Source: Eleginops maclovinus
Taxonomy: Eukaryota > Chordata > Actinopteri > Perciformes > Eleginopidae
Direction of reading: 5' to 3'
DNA: 64,000 nt
NCBI RefSeq assembly: GCF_036324505.1
Contig: NC_086370.1
Coordinates: 22,530,290-22,594,289 of the forward strand
Positions 1 through 15,937 of this stretch are shown here, one piece after another. Within the stretch, counting starts at the first letter, position 1. Every line of letters starts with the position of its first letter. The translations under genes and the position numbers were made by a program. Under the pieces are notes generated by a model. The model was given only the letters and a program-made list of their open reading frames with translations, was not told the origin of the DNA and made no database searches.

Positions 1-974
1 ATCAGTATGTAGCGTCTCTACTTTAAAGAGTCCTCTCCTGCTGATGTTCAGGTGTATATCAGTATATAGTGTCTCTACTTTAAAGAGTCCTCTCCTGCTG
101 ATGTTCAGGTGTATATCAGTATGTAGTGTCTCTACTTTAAAGAGTCCTCTCCTGCTGATGTTCAGGTGTATATCAGTATGTAGAGTCTCTACTTTAAAGA
201 GTCCTCTCCTGCTGATGTTCAGGTGTATATCAGTATGTAGAGTCTCTACTTTAAAGAGTCCTCTGCCTGCTGATGTTCAGGTGTATATCAGTATGTAGAG
301 TCTCTACTTTAAAGAGTCCTCTCCTGCTGATGTTCAGGTGTATATCAGTATGTAGAGTCTCTACTTTAAAGAGTCCTCTCCTGCTGATGTTCAGGTGTAT
401 ATCAGTATGTAGCGTCTCTACTTTAAAGAGTCCTCTCCTGCTGATGTTCAGGTGTATATCAGTATGTAGAGTCTCTACTTTAAAGAGTCCTCTCCTGCTG
501 ATGTTCAGGTGTATATCAGTATGTAGTGTCTCTACTTTAAAGAGTCCTCTCCAGCTGATGTTCAGGTGTATATCAGTATGTAGAGTCTCTACTTTAAAGA
601 GTCCTCTCCTGCTGATGTTCAGGTGTATATCAGTATGTAGTGTCTCTACTTTAAAGAGTCCTCTCCTGCTGATGTTCAGGTGTATATCAGTATGTAGCGT
701 CTCTACTTTAAAGAGTCCTCTCCTGCTGATGTTCAGCTGTATATCAGTATGTAGTGTCTCTACTTTAAAGAGTCCTCTACTTTAAAGAGTCCTCTCCTGC
801 TGATGTTCAGGTGTATATCAGTATGTAGAGTCTCTACTTTAAAGAGTCCTCTCATGCTGATGTTCAGCTGTATATCAGTATGTAGAGTCTCTACTTTAAA
901 GAGTCCTCTCCTGCTGATGTTCAGGTGTATATCAGTATGTAGAGTCTCTACTTTAAAGAGTCCTCTCCTGCTCT
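1..974 (+). repeat. 57-bp minisatellite, array 1 (truncated by window start)
   Basis: About 17 head-to-tail copies of a 57-bp unit containing 'ctttaaagagtcctctcct' and 'tatatcagtatgtag'. One site just after 'gtag' takes A, C or T from unit to unit. A short partial unit sits at about 771-790, and two units carry 'cagctg' in place of 'caggtg' (near 735 and 865). The array enters from outside the window, so its full length is unknown. At 974 it passes directly into the body of the TTAA MITE at a short 'gct' microhomology. Frames at 44-298 and 273-785 translate the unit as a 19-residue repeat; I do not regard them as genes. Confidence 0.97.
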
Positions 975-1033
975 TTATGTTTCTCATACTGCCTGTGCTG
1001 CAGCACCTCTTTTCACCCTCTGTCTGAAACCAG
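975..1033 (+). mobile_element. TTAA MITE fragment next to array 1
   Basis: A piece of the dispersed element from 'ctctttatgtttctcat' to 'tctgtctgaaacca', the same block that follows the left end in the copies at 15938 and 28586. It shows that array 1 lies where the left end of the element should be. The CCAAT block and right end of the element are missing. Confidence 0.8.
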
Positions 1034-2200
1034 TCAATTAAGCTGCTAGAATGTGAAAACCCCTGCAGAGAAGAGGCAGCAGTAGCGTATTAAATCGTCT
1101 CTTTGGTATCTATCTGGTAGGCAATACAGAGATCTTTTTCACCATATAGGACAATATACTTTACTGACTGGCTGGGAAATGTGAGGTTTTCCTAGATTAC
1201 GTTTAACTAACTTTATTACAGCACCTTAAGGCACCCTTAATTTAGCGATTTGAGAGAAATGTAGATGTTCAGTTCAGCGGGATTCGTTGCACACACAGAT
1301 CTACAATCGAACCCGACAGTGTCTGTGTGCTCTGAACAGGTGCTGTTGATAAGAGAGACAGCGGGTCGTCACAGTGGAGCCAGAAAAAACGAACCCAAAG
1401 TTAACTCTAAGAGCAGGCGAGCTAAACGAGTCCGTGGTTCTTGCACTTGATCGTCTTTTAGTGAATCCCACCAGCCTGCTTTTACTATCTTTCCCTTCAC
1501 AAGCCTTAAAGACAACCCACAGCTTCACAATCGGCTGCCTGCAGAAGTTGACCACCAGCTGCTTCTCAGTGGGACGTCTCCGTCTTCCATCCTCGCCTCT
1601 GCCTCAATCCTTTTTCTGTTTCCTATTGGTCTGGTTCCAGTGTCCACCCGTCAGGCGGTTCCCAACATTTCCATTAGCGCCCCGGGATGTCCCACTGTGA
1701 AATCTGCACAAGCTTGAGGATAAGCAGACTTTGTGCCACTCCTGCTCACTTTACATAAGTGTGTTACGGGAATTGCCTAGGCTTCATTCAGAGACTCCTA
1801 ATGTTCAGAAATGGTGTAATCCAGAAGGAAAAGGCAATCCCAACAAAAAGAAGCAAAAAACCCTCGAGTCTGACATCATGTTTAGTACTTCTACTGGCTG
1901 TTTTCATCCGATTTGCACAGGCCAAGTTACTGAAAGGCTACAATAGAAAAGGGCAATTGTTGCCTATAACTGTTGCCAGTGAGATTGAAAATGTGGTTGC
2001 AGCTTGTGCGAATAGAGTGTTGCAGGAATGAGTCCTAAAACCTGGGAACGAGGTAGCATTTCCTGGTCACTCGTCTCAAATTCAAAGGTTTTTTTTACGT
2101 GTGTTTCATATTTTTGATCGACAACATAAAATACCTCCGTTAATTCCACAGCGATTGACACCAAGTGTCTCACTGAGAACACTTAGTTCATTTATAGCCT
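1034..2200. other. Non-repetitive stretch, no gene recognised
   Basis: No tandem repeat or recognised element. Frames of up to 108 codons at 1301-1555 and 1374-1700 overlap on both strands and their translations are serine/leucine/proline-rich without a familiar domain, so I treat them as chance frames. Confidence 0.6.
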
Positions 2201-2695
2201 AACGTTGTCATGATCCTTGTTTTGTGTCTGTTCCCAGCTTTATTTAAAATGTTGTCCCCACTTGTGTCATGTTGAGCTTCACTTCCTGTCTGCGTTTCTC
2301 CTCCTGTGCCTGATTGTGTCATTGTGTCCACCTGTTGCCCCTGTGTTTCTCCTCCCCCCTCCAGCTGTGTCTTGTCTTGTGATTACCCTTGTTTATGAAG
2401 TCTCTGTTGCCCTTGTTTCTCTAGTTCAGTCGTCGTCATTCCCATGTTTGTCCCTGTGTCTCGTGGTCCAGTTCTGTTTGTTTCCCAGTCCTCTGGGCTG
2501 CCCTCCTGTCTTTCTGGTTTCATTTAGTTTTTGTTTGCTACTTTTACTTTTGATGGTCGTGCCTGCTCGCACCGTTTTATGAGATTTGTTGTTACAGCTT
2601 TGGTTAAATAAAGCTTGCCTCTTGTTAAACCCCAATACCTGCCTCCCCCTTGTTTCACTGCACTTTGGTCCTATTTCCCCAACCCTGACAAACGT
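2201..2695 (+). mobile_element. Solo LTR (2206-2690) with 5-bp target site duplication
   Basis: The 485-bp block begins TGTCA and ends TGACA, the TG...CA form with short inverted ends typical of LTR retrotransposons. It is bounded by identical 5-bp sequences AACGT at 2201-2205 and 2691-2695, the expected target duplication. Its interior is rich in T and C ('ctgtgtctcctcc' style), with a polyadenylation signal AATAAA at 2607-2612 about 80 bp before the 3' end. No internal retroviral coding sequence or second LTR lies nearby, so this is best read as a solo LTR left by recombination between two LTRs. The superfamily (Gypsy, BEL or ERV) cannot be told from the LTR alone; the 5-bp duplication fits Gypsy or BEL. 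The orientation rests on the AATAAA and is probable. Confidence 0.85.
2607..2612 (+). terminator. Polyadenylation signal in the solo LTR
   Basis: AATAAA in a run 'ggttaaataaagctt', positioned as in the R region of an LTR. It supports a plus-strand orientation for the LTR. Confidence 0.5.
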
Positions 2696-4350
<1,655 letters not shown>

Positions 4351-4440
4351 CCGAGGACATTTACACCTCCATATTCAAGGTATGTGTATTGTGTCCCTGT
4401 TTCAAAAACTGAGGCACATCATAAGTATATGCCCCCAGCC

Positions 4441-4842
4441 AAACTTTATAGGGCCTTGTGCTTTATGGGGTTTTCCCTTTCCTGTGTGTTGTATACATTT
4501 TAGTGCATGTGAATGGTCTGCAAAAGCTAAAATCCCAAAGTTAAGGAATATATTGACATCAATATGTAACACTTGTGCTTATATTGGCTACGACTTACAT
4601 TGTACATGACAGGCTAAGGGGGCGGGACATCTCTACGCGGTTGTCTTATCGGATCCAGAGCCGTCCAGCTAACCAAACAGATCAGACTGGGCTCTGGTTT
4701 CAGACAGAGGGTGAAAAGAGGTGCTGCATCACAGGCAGTATGAGAAACATAAAGAGCTTTCTGAACATTAAAGCATGGAGACATGTCCCAGGAGACACAC
4801 TATGTACAAATAACCTAAAAATGAGCATAAAATGTTCTGCCT
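4441..4842 (-). mobile_element. TTAA MITE, near full-length copy
   Basis: The minus-strand copy runs from a decayed right end ('actttatagggcc') through the conserved blocks 'ttagtgcatgtgaatggtct', 'ggcgggacatctct', 'cagactgggctctggttt' and 'catggagacatgtcccagg' to a degraded left end near 4842. There is one, diverged, copy of the left-end segment and no 57-bp expansion, so it represents the ancestral, unexpanded state. Confidence 0.85.
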
Positions 4843-5693
<851 letters not shown>

Positions 5694-5774
5694 TTCATAT
5701 ATGTGGTAAAAGTAGCAAGAGGAGGATAATGATCCTTGTTAGTACACAGCTCTTTGTATCTGTACGGTTTACAC

Positions 5775-5850
5775 AACTGTCCTTGTACACACAAGTATTT
5801 GAAAGTGCAAAATGATGATTCCCCCGGTGGAATAAAGACTGAATAAAACA
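5775..5850. repeat. Direct repeat flanking 40-bp array A, left copy
   Basis: About 75 bp ('acacacaagtatttgaaagt' through 'gaataaagactgaataaaac') recurs at 6812-6884 with few differences. The two copies bracket the 40-bp array, so the array plus flanks behaves as one unit. Confidence 0.85.
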
Positions 5851-6671
5851 TCTTCTTCTGTTCCCTTTAGTGTTTACTTCCTGTCTGTCTTCTTCTGCTG
5901 TTCCCTTTAGTGTTTACTTCCTGTCTGTCTTCTTCTGCTGTTCCCTTTAGTGTTTACGTCCTGTCTGTCTTCTTCTGCTGTTCCCTTTAGTGTTTACTTC
6001 CTGTCTGTCTTCTTCTGCTGTTCCCTTTAGTGTTTACTTCCTGTCTGTCTTCTTCTGCTGTTCCCTTTAGTGTTTACGTCCTGTCTGTCTTCTTCTGCTG
6101 TTCCCTTTAGTGTTTACTTTCTGTCTGTCTTCTTCTTCTGCTGTTCCCTTTAGTGTTTACTTTCTGTCTGTCTTCTTCTGCTGTTCCCTTTAGTGTTTAC
6201 TTCCTGTCTGTCTTCTTCTGCTGTTCCCTTTAGTGTTTACTTCCTGTCTGTCTTCTTCTGCTGTTCCCTTTAGTGTTTACTTCTGTCTGTCTTCTTCTTC
6301 TGCTGTTCCCTTTAGTGTTTACTTCCTGTCTGTCTTCTTCTGCTGTTCCCTTTAGTGTTTATTTCCTGTCTGTCTTCTTCTTCTGCTGTTCCCTTTAGTG
6401 TTTACTTCCTGTCTGTCTTCTTCTTCTGCTGTTCCCTTTAGTGTTTACTTCCTGTCTGTCTTCTTCTTCTGCTGTTCCCTTTAGTGTTTACTTCCTGTCT
6501 GTCTTCTTCTGCTGTTCCCTTTAGTGTTTACTTCCTGTCTGTCTTCTTCTGCTGTTCCGTTTAGTGTTTACTTCCTGTCTGTCTTCTTCTGCTGTTTCCT
6601 TTAGTGTTTACTTCCTGTCTGTCTTCTTCTGCTGTTCCCTTTAGTGTTTACTTCCTGTCTGTCTTCTTCTG
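5851..6671 (+). repeat. 40-bp minisatellite, array A
   Basis: About 20 copies of a 40-bp unit 'cttcttctgctgttcccttt' + 'agtgtttacttcctgtctgt'. Some units are 3 bp longer through an extra 'ttc'. Unit variants include 'acgtcc' and 'actttc' for 'acttcc'. The pyrimidine run followed by TAG|T resembles a vertebrate 3' splice site in every unit. Array B at 8279 has the same unit and related right flank. Confidence 0.97.
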
Positions 6672-6811
6672 TGATTTTCCTGATGTCCATCACTCTGTCT
6701 TTTTGCTTCTCTTTCCTTATCTTGTCGTCTTCTAAATGTATTAGGATCTTTTTTGTTGCATGCATTGATCCAGTCAAATGTGATTTTAACCAGACCAAGT
6801 TCCCCTTACCT
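6672..6811 (+). mobile_element. Right flank of array A, shared with array B
   Basis: The segment with 'cctgatgtccat', 'tctaaatgtattaggatc' and 'ttttttgttgc' aligns by eye to 8842-8925 after array B ('ctgatgtccag', 'ccaaatgtatcaggattc'). The shared flank implies both arrays lie in copies of one dispersed element of unknown class. Confidence 0.6.
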
Positions 6812-6884
6812 GTCTGTATACACACAAGTATTTTAAAGTGCAAAATAATGATTCACCGGCTGGAATAAAGACTGAATAAAACAT
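6812..6884. repeat. Direct repeat flanking 40-bp array A, right copy
   Basis: Counterpart of 5775-5850. Both end in 'ggaataaagactgaataaaa'. The distance between copies is about 1,035 bp. Confidence 0.85.
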
Positions 6885-8278
6885 GATGTGAGGTGGCTCA
6901 TGTAATGTCTTTAGCTGTGATGCACAGACCAAAGTCAGCCCTTGATATACTTCAAGGTTGTGCAGAAAGACGCCCCCTGGGCTGCGTTTGATACAACGAT
7001 AAACAGGCGGGATAGTAGAGAGGCGGAGAGCAGGTAAATTGGAGGACTTCTCTGCAGATTTTTCATCATGTCCAATTAGTGTTTCCACTCGGCTGAAGTG
7101 GTAGGCAAGGCAGGAATGGAAAAAATATCTCACGTCAAATCGATGTCGTAACCAATTGGCTCTCATTTTCATGTAAGGGTCCGATGGGGCTTGTAGCTAA
7201 AAAGGTCACTACTTCCAGCCACTGCGGGAAAAGTCAGGGTGAGAGGGAACAACTAATGAGCTCCGTCTCTTGATAAACTATCGCCTAGCCGTATGGAAAA
7301 AAAGTGTGTTAACATGAACTTATCCAATGGAGCTGCTCGGTGGTAACACGATGTCAGGAGCAGCTACAAGGTGTGGATTAAACAACTGCTCAAGCTCCAG
7401 CTGCTGCAGGTCTACTCCGCTACATCTTTGGAAGCAAAATTGTTCTTTTTACCCCAGAAATGTTGTTTGCAGATTAAGTTATTAATTCAAAACTGATTTT
7501 TTTGTTGGGTTATTCTAGCCTTTGCAGACCATTTACATGCACAACACCCAATATAACACACTGCAGGCAAAGGAAAACCCCCCAAAAGCATAGTAGGGCT
7601 TTTTGAAACAATGCTCAACTGCATAACTAAAACAACAACGGAGCCAGTTCAGAGGTTAATGCCCTGCAGGAAAGACGCTCTAAAGTAAAAAGTTTTGATT
7701 TCATGATAAAAACTTGCTCGGCTGCCAGAATATGGAAATGAACCCATAAGGAAATTTCACAATTGTTCAGCCCCCAATTATGGCACAAAGAAAGGCAATT
7801 TCTTCATCGTTTTAAAGACCCATTTGTTCCTAACACAATGCAATGTAGGCTCCACAGCCGGTAGTAAAAGTAGTTCTGAACTTCGTGGAATCAAAGAACC
7901 AACTGAGAGCCGTTAACCCTCAACTGGCTCAAAGCTGCTCTTGCTGTTTTCCCTCTCCTCCTCACATTTATTACCATCAGAGCTCAGCAATCCGCAGTCC
8001 ATTACATCTGCATGGGTGTGTGTGTGTGCTCACAGCAGAGGGAGAGACGGGGGTAATGGCCCGTAGTTAATGCAGTCCTTGTTTGTAACAGTGTGTGGTA
8101 TGTACCGCCCATGCTTCACTGCTGTCACTGCCGGTCCAGCAGCAAGAAAACACGTCAACACTCTGGCTAGTTGACACCAATTCTCAACAATCAAGTTAAG
8201 GAGGTTTCATAAAATATTTGACGTACAATGTTTCCTGCTATACAGACATTTCAAATTGACATGTTGACATTTTCAGGA
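6885..8278. other. Mostly non-repetitive stretch
   Basis: Unique-looking sequence apart from a MITE right-end fragment at 7517-7613. The minus frame at 6786-7172 overlaps the direct repeat and has no recognisable domain. Confidence 0.5.
7517..7613 (+). mobile_element. TTAA MITE right-end fragment
   Basis: The sequence 'agcctttgcagaccattta', 'acacactgcaggcaaagga' and 'aaccccccaaaagcatag' matches the right third of the dispersed element. The terminal CCTTTTAA is decayed to 'ctttttgaaa'. Confidence 0.75.
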
Positions 8279-8834
8279 ATGTCTGTCTTCTTCTGCTGTT
8301 CCCTTTAGTGTTTACTTCCTGTCTGTCTTCTTCTGCTGTTCCCTTTAGTGTTTACTTCCTGTCTGTCTTCTTCTGCTGTTCCCTTTAGTGTTTACTTCCT
8401 GTCTGTCTTCTTCTGCTGTTCCCTTTAGTGTTTACTTCCTGTCTGTCTTCTTCTGCTGTTCCCTTTAGTGTTTACTTCCTGTCTGTCTTCTTCTGCTGTT
8501 CCCTTTAGTGTTTACATCCTGTCTGTCTTCTTCTGCTGTTCCCTTTAGTGTTTACTTCCTGTCTGTCTTCTTCTGCTGTTCCCTTTAGTGTTTACTTCCT
8601 GTCTGTCTTCTTCTGCTGTTCCCTTTAGTGTTTACTTCCTGTCTGTCTTCTTCTGCTGTTCCCTTTAGTGTTTACTTCCTGTCCGTCTTCTTCTGCTGTT
8701 CCCTTTAGTGTTTACTTCCTGTCTGTCTTCTTCTGCTGTTCCCTTTAGTGCTTACTTCCTGTCTGTCTTCTTCTGCTGTTCCCTTTAGTGTTTACTTCCT
8801 GTCTGTCTTCTTCTGCTGTTCCCTTTAGTGTCTT
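8279..8834 (+). repeat. 40-bp minisatellite, array B
   Basis: About 14 copies of the 40-bp unit of array A, more uniform in length (no 43-bp variants) and with few substitutions, for example 'gtccgtc' and 'acatcc' units. The greater uniformity suggests a more recent expansion or homogenisation than array A. Confidence 0.97.
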
Positions 8835-11360
8835 CATCGGTTGATTTCTCTGATGTCCAGCATCTTCTAACCTCTCCCCTTCTCTTGTTTTCTTCCAAAT
8901 GTATCAGGATTCTTTTTTCTGGACACAATGGATATCTATCCAATTCATCCAATAATTGCACTTTAAGAAATGCATTTTAAAAACAAATTCTAATGGAGGC
9001 GTCTTAGGATAAGTTAGAGAATGTCAGTATAAATATAGTTTAGACTAGGGACCAATCATATCTGCACAAAAAACAGGGATCCTTAAATATTTATATTTAA
9101 GATGAACATCTTGTTGACAATTCTTTCTGGCTCGATCCAATACAATGTTATTTTAACCCACCAGAAATCTCTTTAATCAGTTTAAACCGCACGTGGGTAG
9201 AAGTAAAAACTAGCTTACAAGCACTAACAAGGGTCAGAGAGGTGTGTGTTTACCATTATATGTTTAGGGTTATTGTTATAATTAATATAAATTCTCATTT
9301 ATGTATTTCTCCCTTGCCCTTTGCCTCCTGACTGTACAGTTTTGGTACCCATCAGTGGGATTCAGCAGAGCTATGCCTGTCTTTTAGTCATCAAATCCAA
9401 AAATGAAACTCACATTTCACTCCACCTAAATACATCGCATTAAGCAGAAGCCAAAAACGCTCTCACTGTCTTGTCACTGTGACCTAGCTTGAAAGCCTGG
9501 GAGATAATGATGTGCAGCACTTGGTAGTAATCATTACTTGTTGGAGCTGATATACATTTGTTTTCAGTATATCAAGAGATAAACATTAGGTTGCTAAATA
9601 TAAGTAACACACAGACTTCACACAAAGCACAGACTCTGAAAAACGTGACATGTGGGTTGAAACTCATCTTGTGTGAAAAGGCCTAAACTCTCAGCAAACC
9701 AACTCTCATTTCTGACCAAAGTTTTGAGCATGTTTTTCTTCTCCTTCTGCCAAAGTCTCTTTGACTGTTGCCAAAGTCTGCACCGCCTGAACAACTCATC
9801 ATGACATTTAGAAACTTCACAGTGCTGTCGGTTTAACTCCAGCATTAACATGTATGTACGCCTGACACATGGGGATACGTGGCTTCCTGTGAGATTTACA
9901 TTATGTAATGAATATGTATAACAAGATGCATCCACCTGGTGGATAAATCAGCTGTGCTTTACACCGTGCATACATTTACTCCCCCAGTCACCTGCAATAC
10001 AGCTCACATATGACAAGATTTACCGACATGCCAAATGCATTGAACGTCAGGCAAGTGCATGCACCCTGGGAAAAGGGAGTGAAAGTCTGTGCACGATTCA
10101 AGATGGAAACATATTTTATGCTTGATGGCTGTACATGAAAAAATTGCGCGAAGGCCTTGGGATGATGATGTCTGTTCTGACCATTTGCTCATAGACTTAA
10201 CTTTAAAACACACCAGGAAGCCGTGCATGTTGAAATATGGTTACCATTGTGAAATACAGAAAAGCTGCTTTAAACTGTTACCAGTAAGAGACAGTAGATG
10301 GTTGTAGTGGTTCGAATAAGGTTGGGTCTGAAAATGTTGTGTAGTCAAAACCTACAAGAGGTCCATGTATCCACGGTGGCAACCATAAAGCACATGACCA
10401 CCTTTAAACACGACTACGATCACATTTTAACAACTGAAGAGATGTTTAGTGACTGGGTTGTGAAGGAGTAGGCAGGTACAGGTATGTGTGGTATGATAGG
10501 CAGAGGCGCCACTATGTATTTTAAAATAGCTCTATCGACTTTTAGTTAGAGACAAGACATGAACAGAGGGTGCAAGTCCTGAGTTTCTAACCCATCCATC
10601 AATCCTCTACATGCACCTCACCTGACTCAATATATGAAGCCCTGGGAATGAGAGTGTGCCGGCCAGGGTGAGCAGAAAGTGACAAGAAATAATTCAGATG
10701 CACTGAAAGGACCCTGAACACGGAGCAGTGGGCTGAATAGTGATGTACCGAGCTTGATTGCCAGCCGACACGTCTCCCGTATGACTGCAGGTAACATGTG
10801 ACCTTCCTGTACTGACGCATGAGTTACTCTACCCAGACAGGGTCTCTGGGGATGCTGTGGTAATGTGTATGGGCCTTTGGCTTTTTCTGCAGGGGGATTT
10901 TTTTGATGAGAACCGACCATAAATGACGGGACTAAAACATCAAGGGCTCCTTTCCGTGTCCGTTCTTTTTCATCATTATCAATACTGTTGATTAAAGAAG
11001 GTCCAAAAGTATTGATGGCAAATCAAACAGAAGGACTTAACCAATGACCCAGGCTATCCGAAGGTAAATGTCACACTAACCCTGCTGTGGCGTTTTGTCA
11101 ATAAGACAATTCTTTCAATCCATTTTGAGTATTTCGCAACCTATTCTGGTGAAGTGCAGTGTTTCTGCTCGAGTGATATATAGCTCTCTGGTCTAAGAGT
11201 AAATTAGCCCACACACAGGTGACACTGTTGACCTTAGAAATCCCTTAGTAAGTGATTTCCGTTGAATTTTCAGAAAATAAACTCTGTAGCAAACACACTT
11301 TTATGATAGTTACACATCTGGTTCAGCAGGATAAGAAAGTAAAATCAGTACTAAAGTAAT
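8835..11360. other. Non-repetitive stretch
   Basis: The first about 90 bp continue the flank shared with array A. The rest shows no tandem repeat or recognised transposon. Frames at 9618-9935, 10004-10228, 10089-10307 and 10599-10920 overlap on opposite strands and have no recognisable domain. Confidence 0.5.
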
Positions 11361-11888
11361 GTCAAGGGGTAAAAAGCTAGCATTAGGCTATAAAGGCACT
11401 ACAGCATGGACTTTACATCACCACCGCTAAGCTAAAGGAGGCTAATGTTGGGCTATAAAGGAACTACAGCACGGTCACATGAATTCAAGTCACCACCGCT
11501 AAGCTAAAGGCGGCTAATGTTGGGCTATAAAGGAACTACAGCACGGTCACATGACTTCACGTCACCACCGCTAAGCTAAAGGTGGCTAATGTTGGGCTAT
11601 AAAGGAACTACAGCACGGTCACATGACTTCACGCAACCACCGCTAAGCTAAAGGAGGCTAATGTTGGGCTATAAAGGAACTACAGCACGGTCACATGACT
11701 TCACGTCACCACCGCTAAGCTAAAGGCGGCTAATGTTGGGCTATAAAGGAACTACAGCACGGTCACATGACTTCACGTCACCACCGCTAAGCTAAAGGCG
11801 GCTAATGTTGGGCTATAAAGGAACTACAGCACGGTCACATGACTTCACGTCACCACCGCTAAGCTAAATGCGGCTAATGTTGGGCGTG
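11361..11888 (+). repeat. 72-bp minisatellite, array A
   Basis: About 7 copies of a 72-bp unit containing 'ggtcacatgacttcacgtca', 'ccaccgctaagctaaagg' and 'gctaatgttgggctataaa'. It begins with 'ggtaaaaagctagcattagg', the same lead-in as array B at 14609. Each unit carries an M-box-like TCACATGA, a CRE-like TCACGTCA in most units and a TATAAA. Confidence 0.96.
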
Positions 11889-12493
<605 letters not shown>

Positions 12494-12561
12494 CTTAACA
12501 ACACACACACAATGCAGAGGGCGGGGACAATAACAGAGCTGGAATATGTAGAATAAATACC

Positions 12562-13360
12562 GAAGTGGGAGAAGTACTCAGATCTTGTACTTGAGTAAAG
12601 TAGAAGTACTCAGATCTTGTACTTGAGTAAAGTAGAAGTACTCAGATCTTGTACTTGAGTAAAGTAGAAGTACTCAGATCTTGTTCTTGAGTAAAGTAGA
12701 ATTACTCAGGTCTTGTGCTTGAGTAAAGTAGAAGTACTCAGGTCTTGTACTTGAGTAAAGTAGAAGTACTCAGGTCTTGTACTTGAGTAAAGTAGAAGTA
12801 CTCAGATCTTGTACTTGAGTAAAGTAGAAGTACTCAGGTCTTGTACTTGAGTAAAGTAGAAGTACTCAGGTCTTGTACTTGAGTAAAGTAGAAGTACTCA
12901 GATCTTGTACTTGAGTAAAGTAGAAGTACTCAGGTCTTGTACTTGAGTAAAGTAGAAGTACCAGAGTGTAGGAATACTCTGTCTCAGTGAAAGTATTCTA
13001 AATGTTCCTCCAGTGAAAGTAGAAAGTACTCTCCTCTAAATGTACTTAAAGTAGCGACAGTAAAAGTAGTCATTGTCTGATTGGTCCATTTCAGAATAAT
13101 ATCTCTGATATGTTTTATAATGATTGATCATTAAAGTGTTCTCAGAGCTGGTAAAGGTGCAGCTAGTTTGAATGGCTTTGTATACTGCAGGGTAGCTGCT
13201 GGATTTACTGCAGGTGAACTACAGTCTGATTTAAGGGTTCATTATATTTACCATCATTAATCCTGATCTGCCTAGCAACTGAAGGTATAAAATAAAGTAG
13301 TGTAGTAAAACGACAAAGTACCATACGATCAAAATACTAAAGTACAAGTCTCCCACAAAC
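12562..13360 (+). mobile_element. Fish hAT-like non-autonomous element carrying a 32-bp array
   Basis: From 'gtgggagaagtactcagat' the sequence runs through the 32-bp array (12564-12962) into a body with 'agtactctcctctaaatgt', 'tccatttcagaataatat' and 'gcagctagtttgaatgg', ending near 'actaaagtacaagtctcc'. I recognise this layout as a common teleost DNA element whose ends contain acttgagtaaa/gaagtac motifs; the hAT-like label is from memory and tentative. The copies at 32530, 33832 and 34011 are related. Confidence 0.65.
12564..12962 (+). repeat. 32-bp minisatellite, array A
   Basis: About 12 copies of a 32-bp unit 'agtagaagtactcagatctt' + 'gtacttgagtaa', with gatc/ggtc and gtac/gttc variants. 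It lies at one end of the hAT-like element. The unit itself contains inverted AGTAC/GTACT motifs, so single strands can fold. Confidence 0.97.
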
Positions 13361-14608
<1,248 letters not shown>

Positions 14609-15523
14609 AGCGGTAAAAAGCTAGCATTAGGGTATAAAGGAACTACAGCACAGTCACATGACTTCACATCACCACCGCTAAGCTAAAGGCGGCTAATGTT
14701 GGGCTATAAACGAACTACAGCACGGTCACATGACTTCACGTCTCCACCGCTAAGCTAAAGGCGGCTAATGTTGGGCTATAAAGGAACTACAGCACGGTCA
14801 CATGACTTCACATCACCACCGCTAAGCTAAAGGCGGCTAATGTTGGGCTATAAACGAACTACAGCACGGTCACATGACTTCACGTCTCCACCGCTAAGCT
14901 AAAGGCGGCTAATGTTGGGCTATAAAGGAACTACAGCACGGTCACATGACTTCACGTCTCCACCGCTAAGCTAAAGGCGGCTAATGTTGGGCTATAAACG
15001 AACTACAGCACGGTCACATGACTTCACGTCTCCACCGCTAAGCTAAAGGCGGCTAATGTTGGGCTATAAACGAACTACAGCACGGTCACATGACTTCACG
15101 TCTCCACCGCTAAGCTAAAGGAGGCTAATGTTGGGCTATAAAGGAACTACAGCACGGTCACATGACTTCACGTCACCACCGTTAAGCTAAAGGCGGCTAA
15201 TGTTGGGCTATAAACGAACTACAGCACGGTCACATGACTTCACGTCTCCACCGCTAAGCTAAAGGAGGCTAATGTTGGGCTATAAAGGAACTACAGCACG
15301 GTCACATGACTTCACGTCACCACCGTTAAGCTAAAGGCGGCTAATGTTGGGCTATAAACGAACTACAGCACGGTCACATGACTTCACGTCACCACCGTTA
15401 AGCTAAAGGCGGCTAATGTTGGGCTATAAACGAACTACAGCACGGTCACATGACTTCACGTCACCACCGTTAAGCTAAAGGCGGCTAATGTTGGGCTATA
15501 AAGGAACTACAGCACGGTCAATT
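14609..15523 (+). repeat. 72-bp minisatellite, array B
   Basis: About 12.6 copies of the 72-bp unit. Units alternate between 'ataaacgaac' and 'ataaaggaac' and between 'cgtctccacc' and 'cgtcaccacc', and later units carry 'ccgttaagc' for 'ccgctaagc', giving blocks that look duplicated as multi-unit segments. The left lead-in equals that of array A; the right ends differ. Confidence 0.97.
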
Positions 15524-15937
15524 GACCACTTCCGGTTCCCTTGGCTCGAAGTAAAGGTTTTTTTTATCGTGTTTGCAGTTAGAAGCATGAAACACGGTCT
15601 GAAGTTAACAAAAGCTGGAGACTCCCTCATTCTCACTGAGCCAACTTTGTTGTAATGATATCCTGAAAGCCGTGTTGGGAGTACCAGGTGGGCGCAGTGG
15701 AAATGTAAACAGCTCCTCTGGTTCAGCTGGATACAATAAACGAAACGCTGATGTTTCCATCCATTGCTTCTTATAGCTAACAAGTTAATATGGCTGTAAA
15801 GGGAGCAGAGACGTGGGATTATGACCATTAGCATTCCCACGAACAAACTCTGACTGTACACATGCTGTTGGAATTAGTTAGCAGTGAGGGCTGTTTTCCC
15901 AGTGACTAAACCTGCTATTCCATCCTTTATTTAGACA
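15524..15937. other. Non-repetitive stretch
   Basis: Unique-looking sequence. The minus frame at 15496-15861 overlaps the array end and has no recognisable domain. Confidence 0.5.

Noticed and set aside
1..974. CRISPR array
   Set aside because: The 57-bp units are contiguous and have no unique spacers; the host is a eukaryote.
2217..2582. 121-codon hydrophobic, cysteine-rich open frame
   Set aside because: It lies wholly inside the solo LTR, whose CT-rich sequence yields hydrophobic codons by chance.
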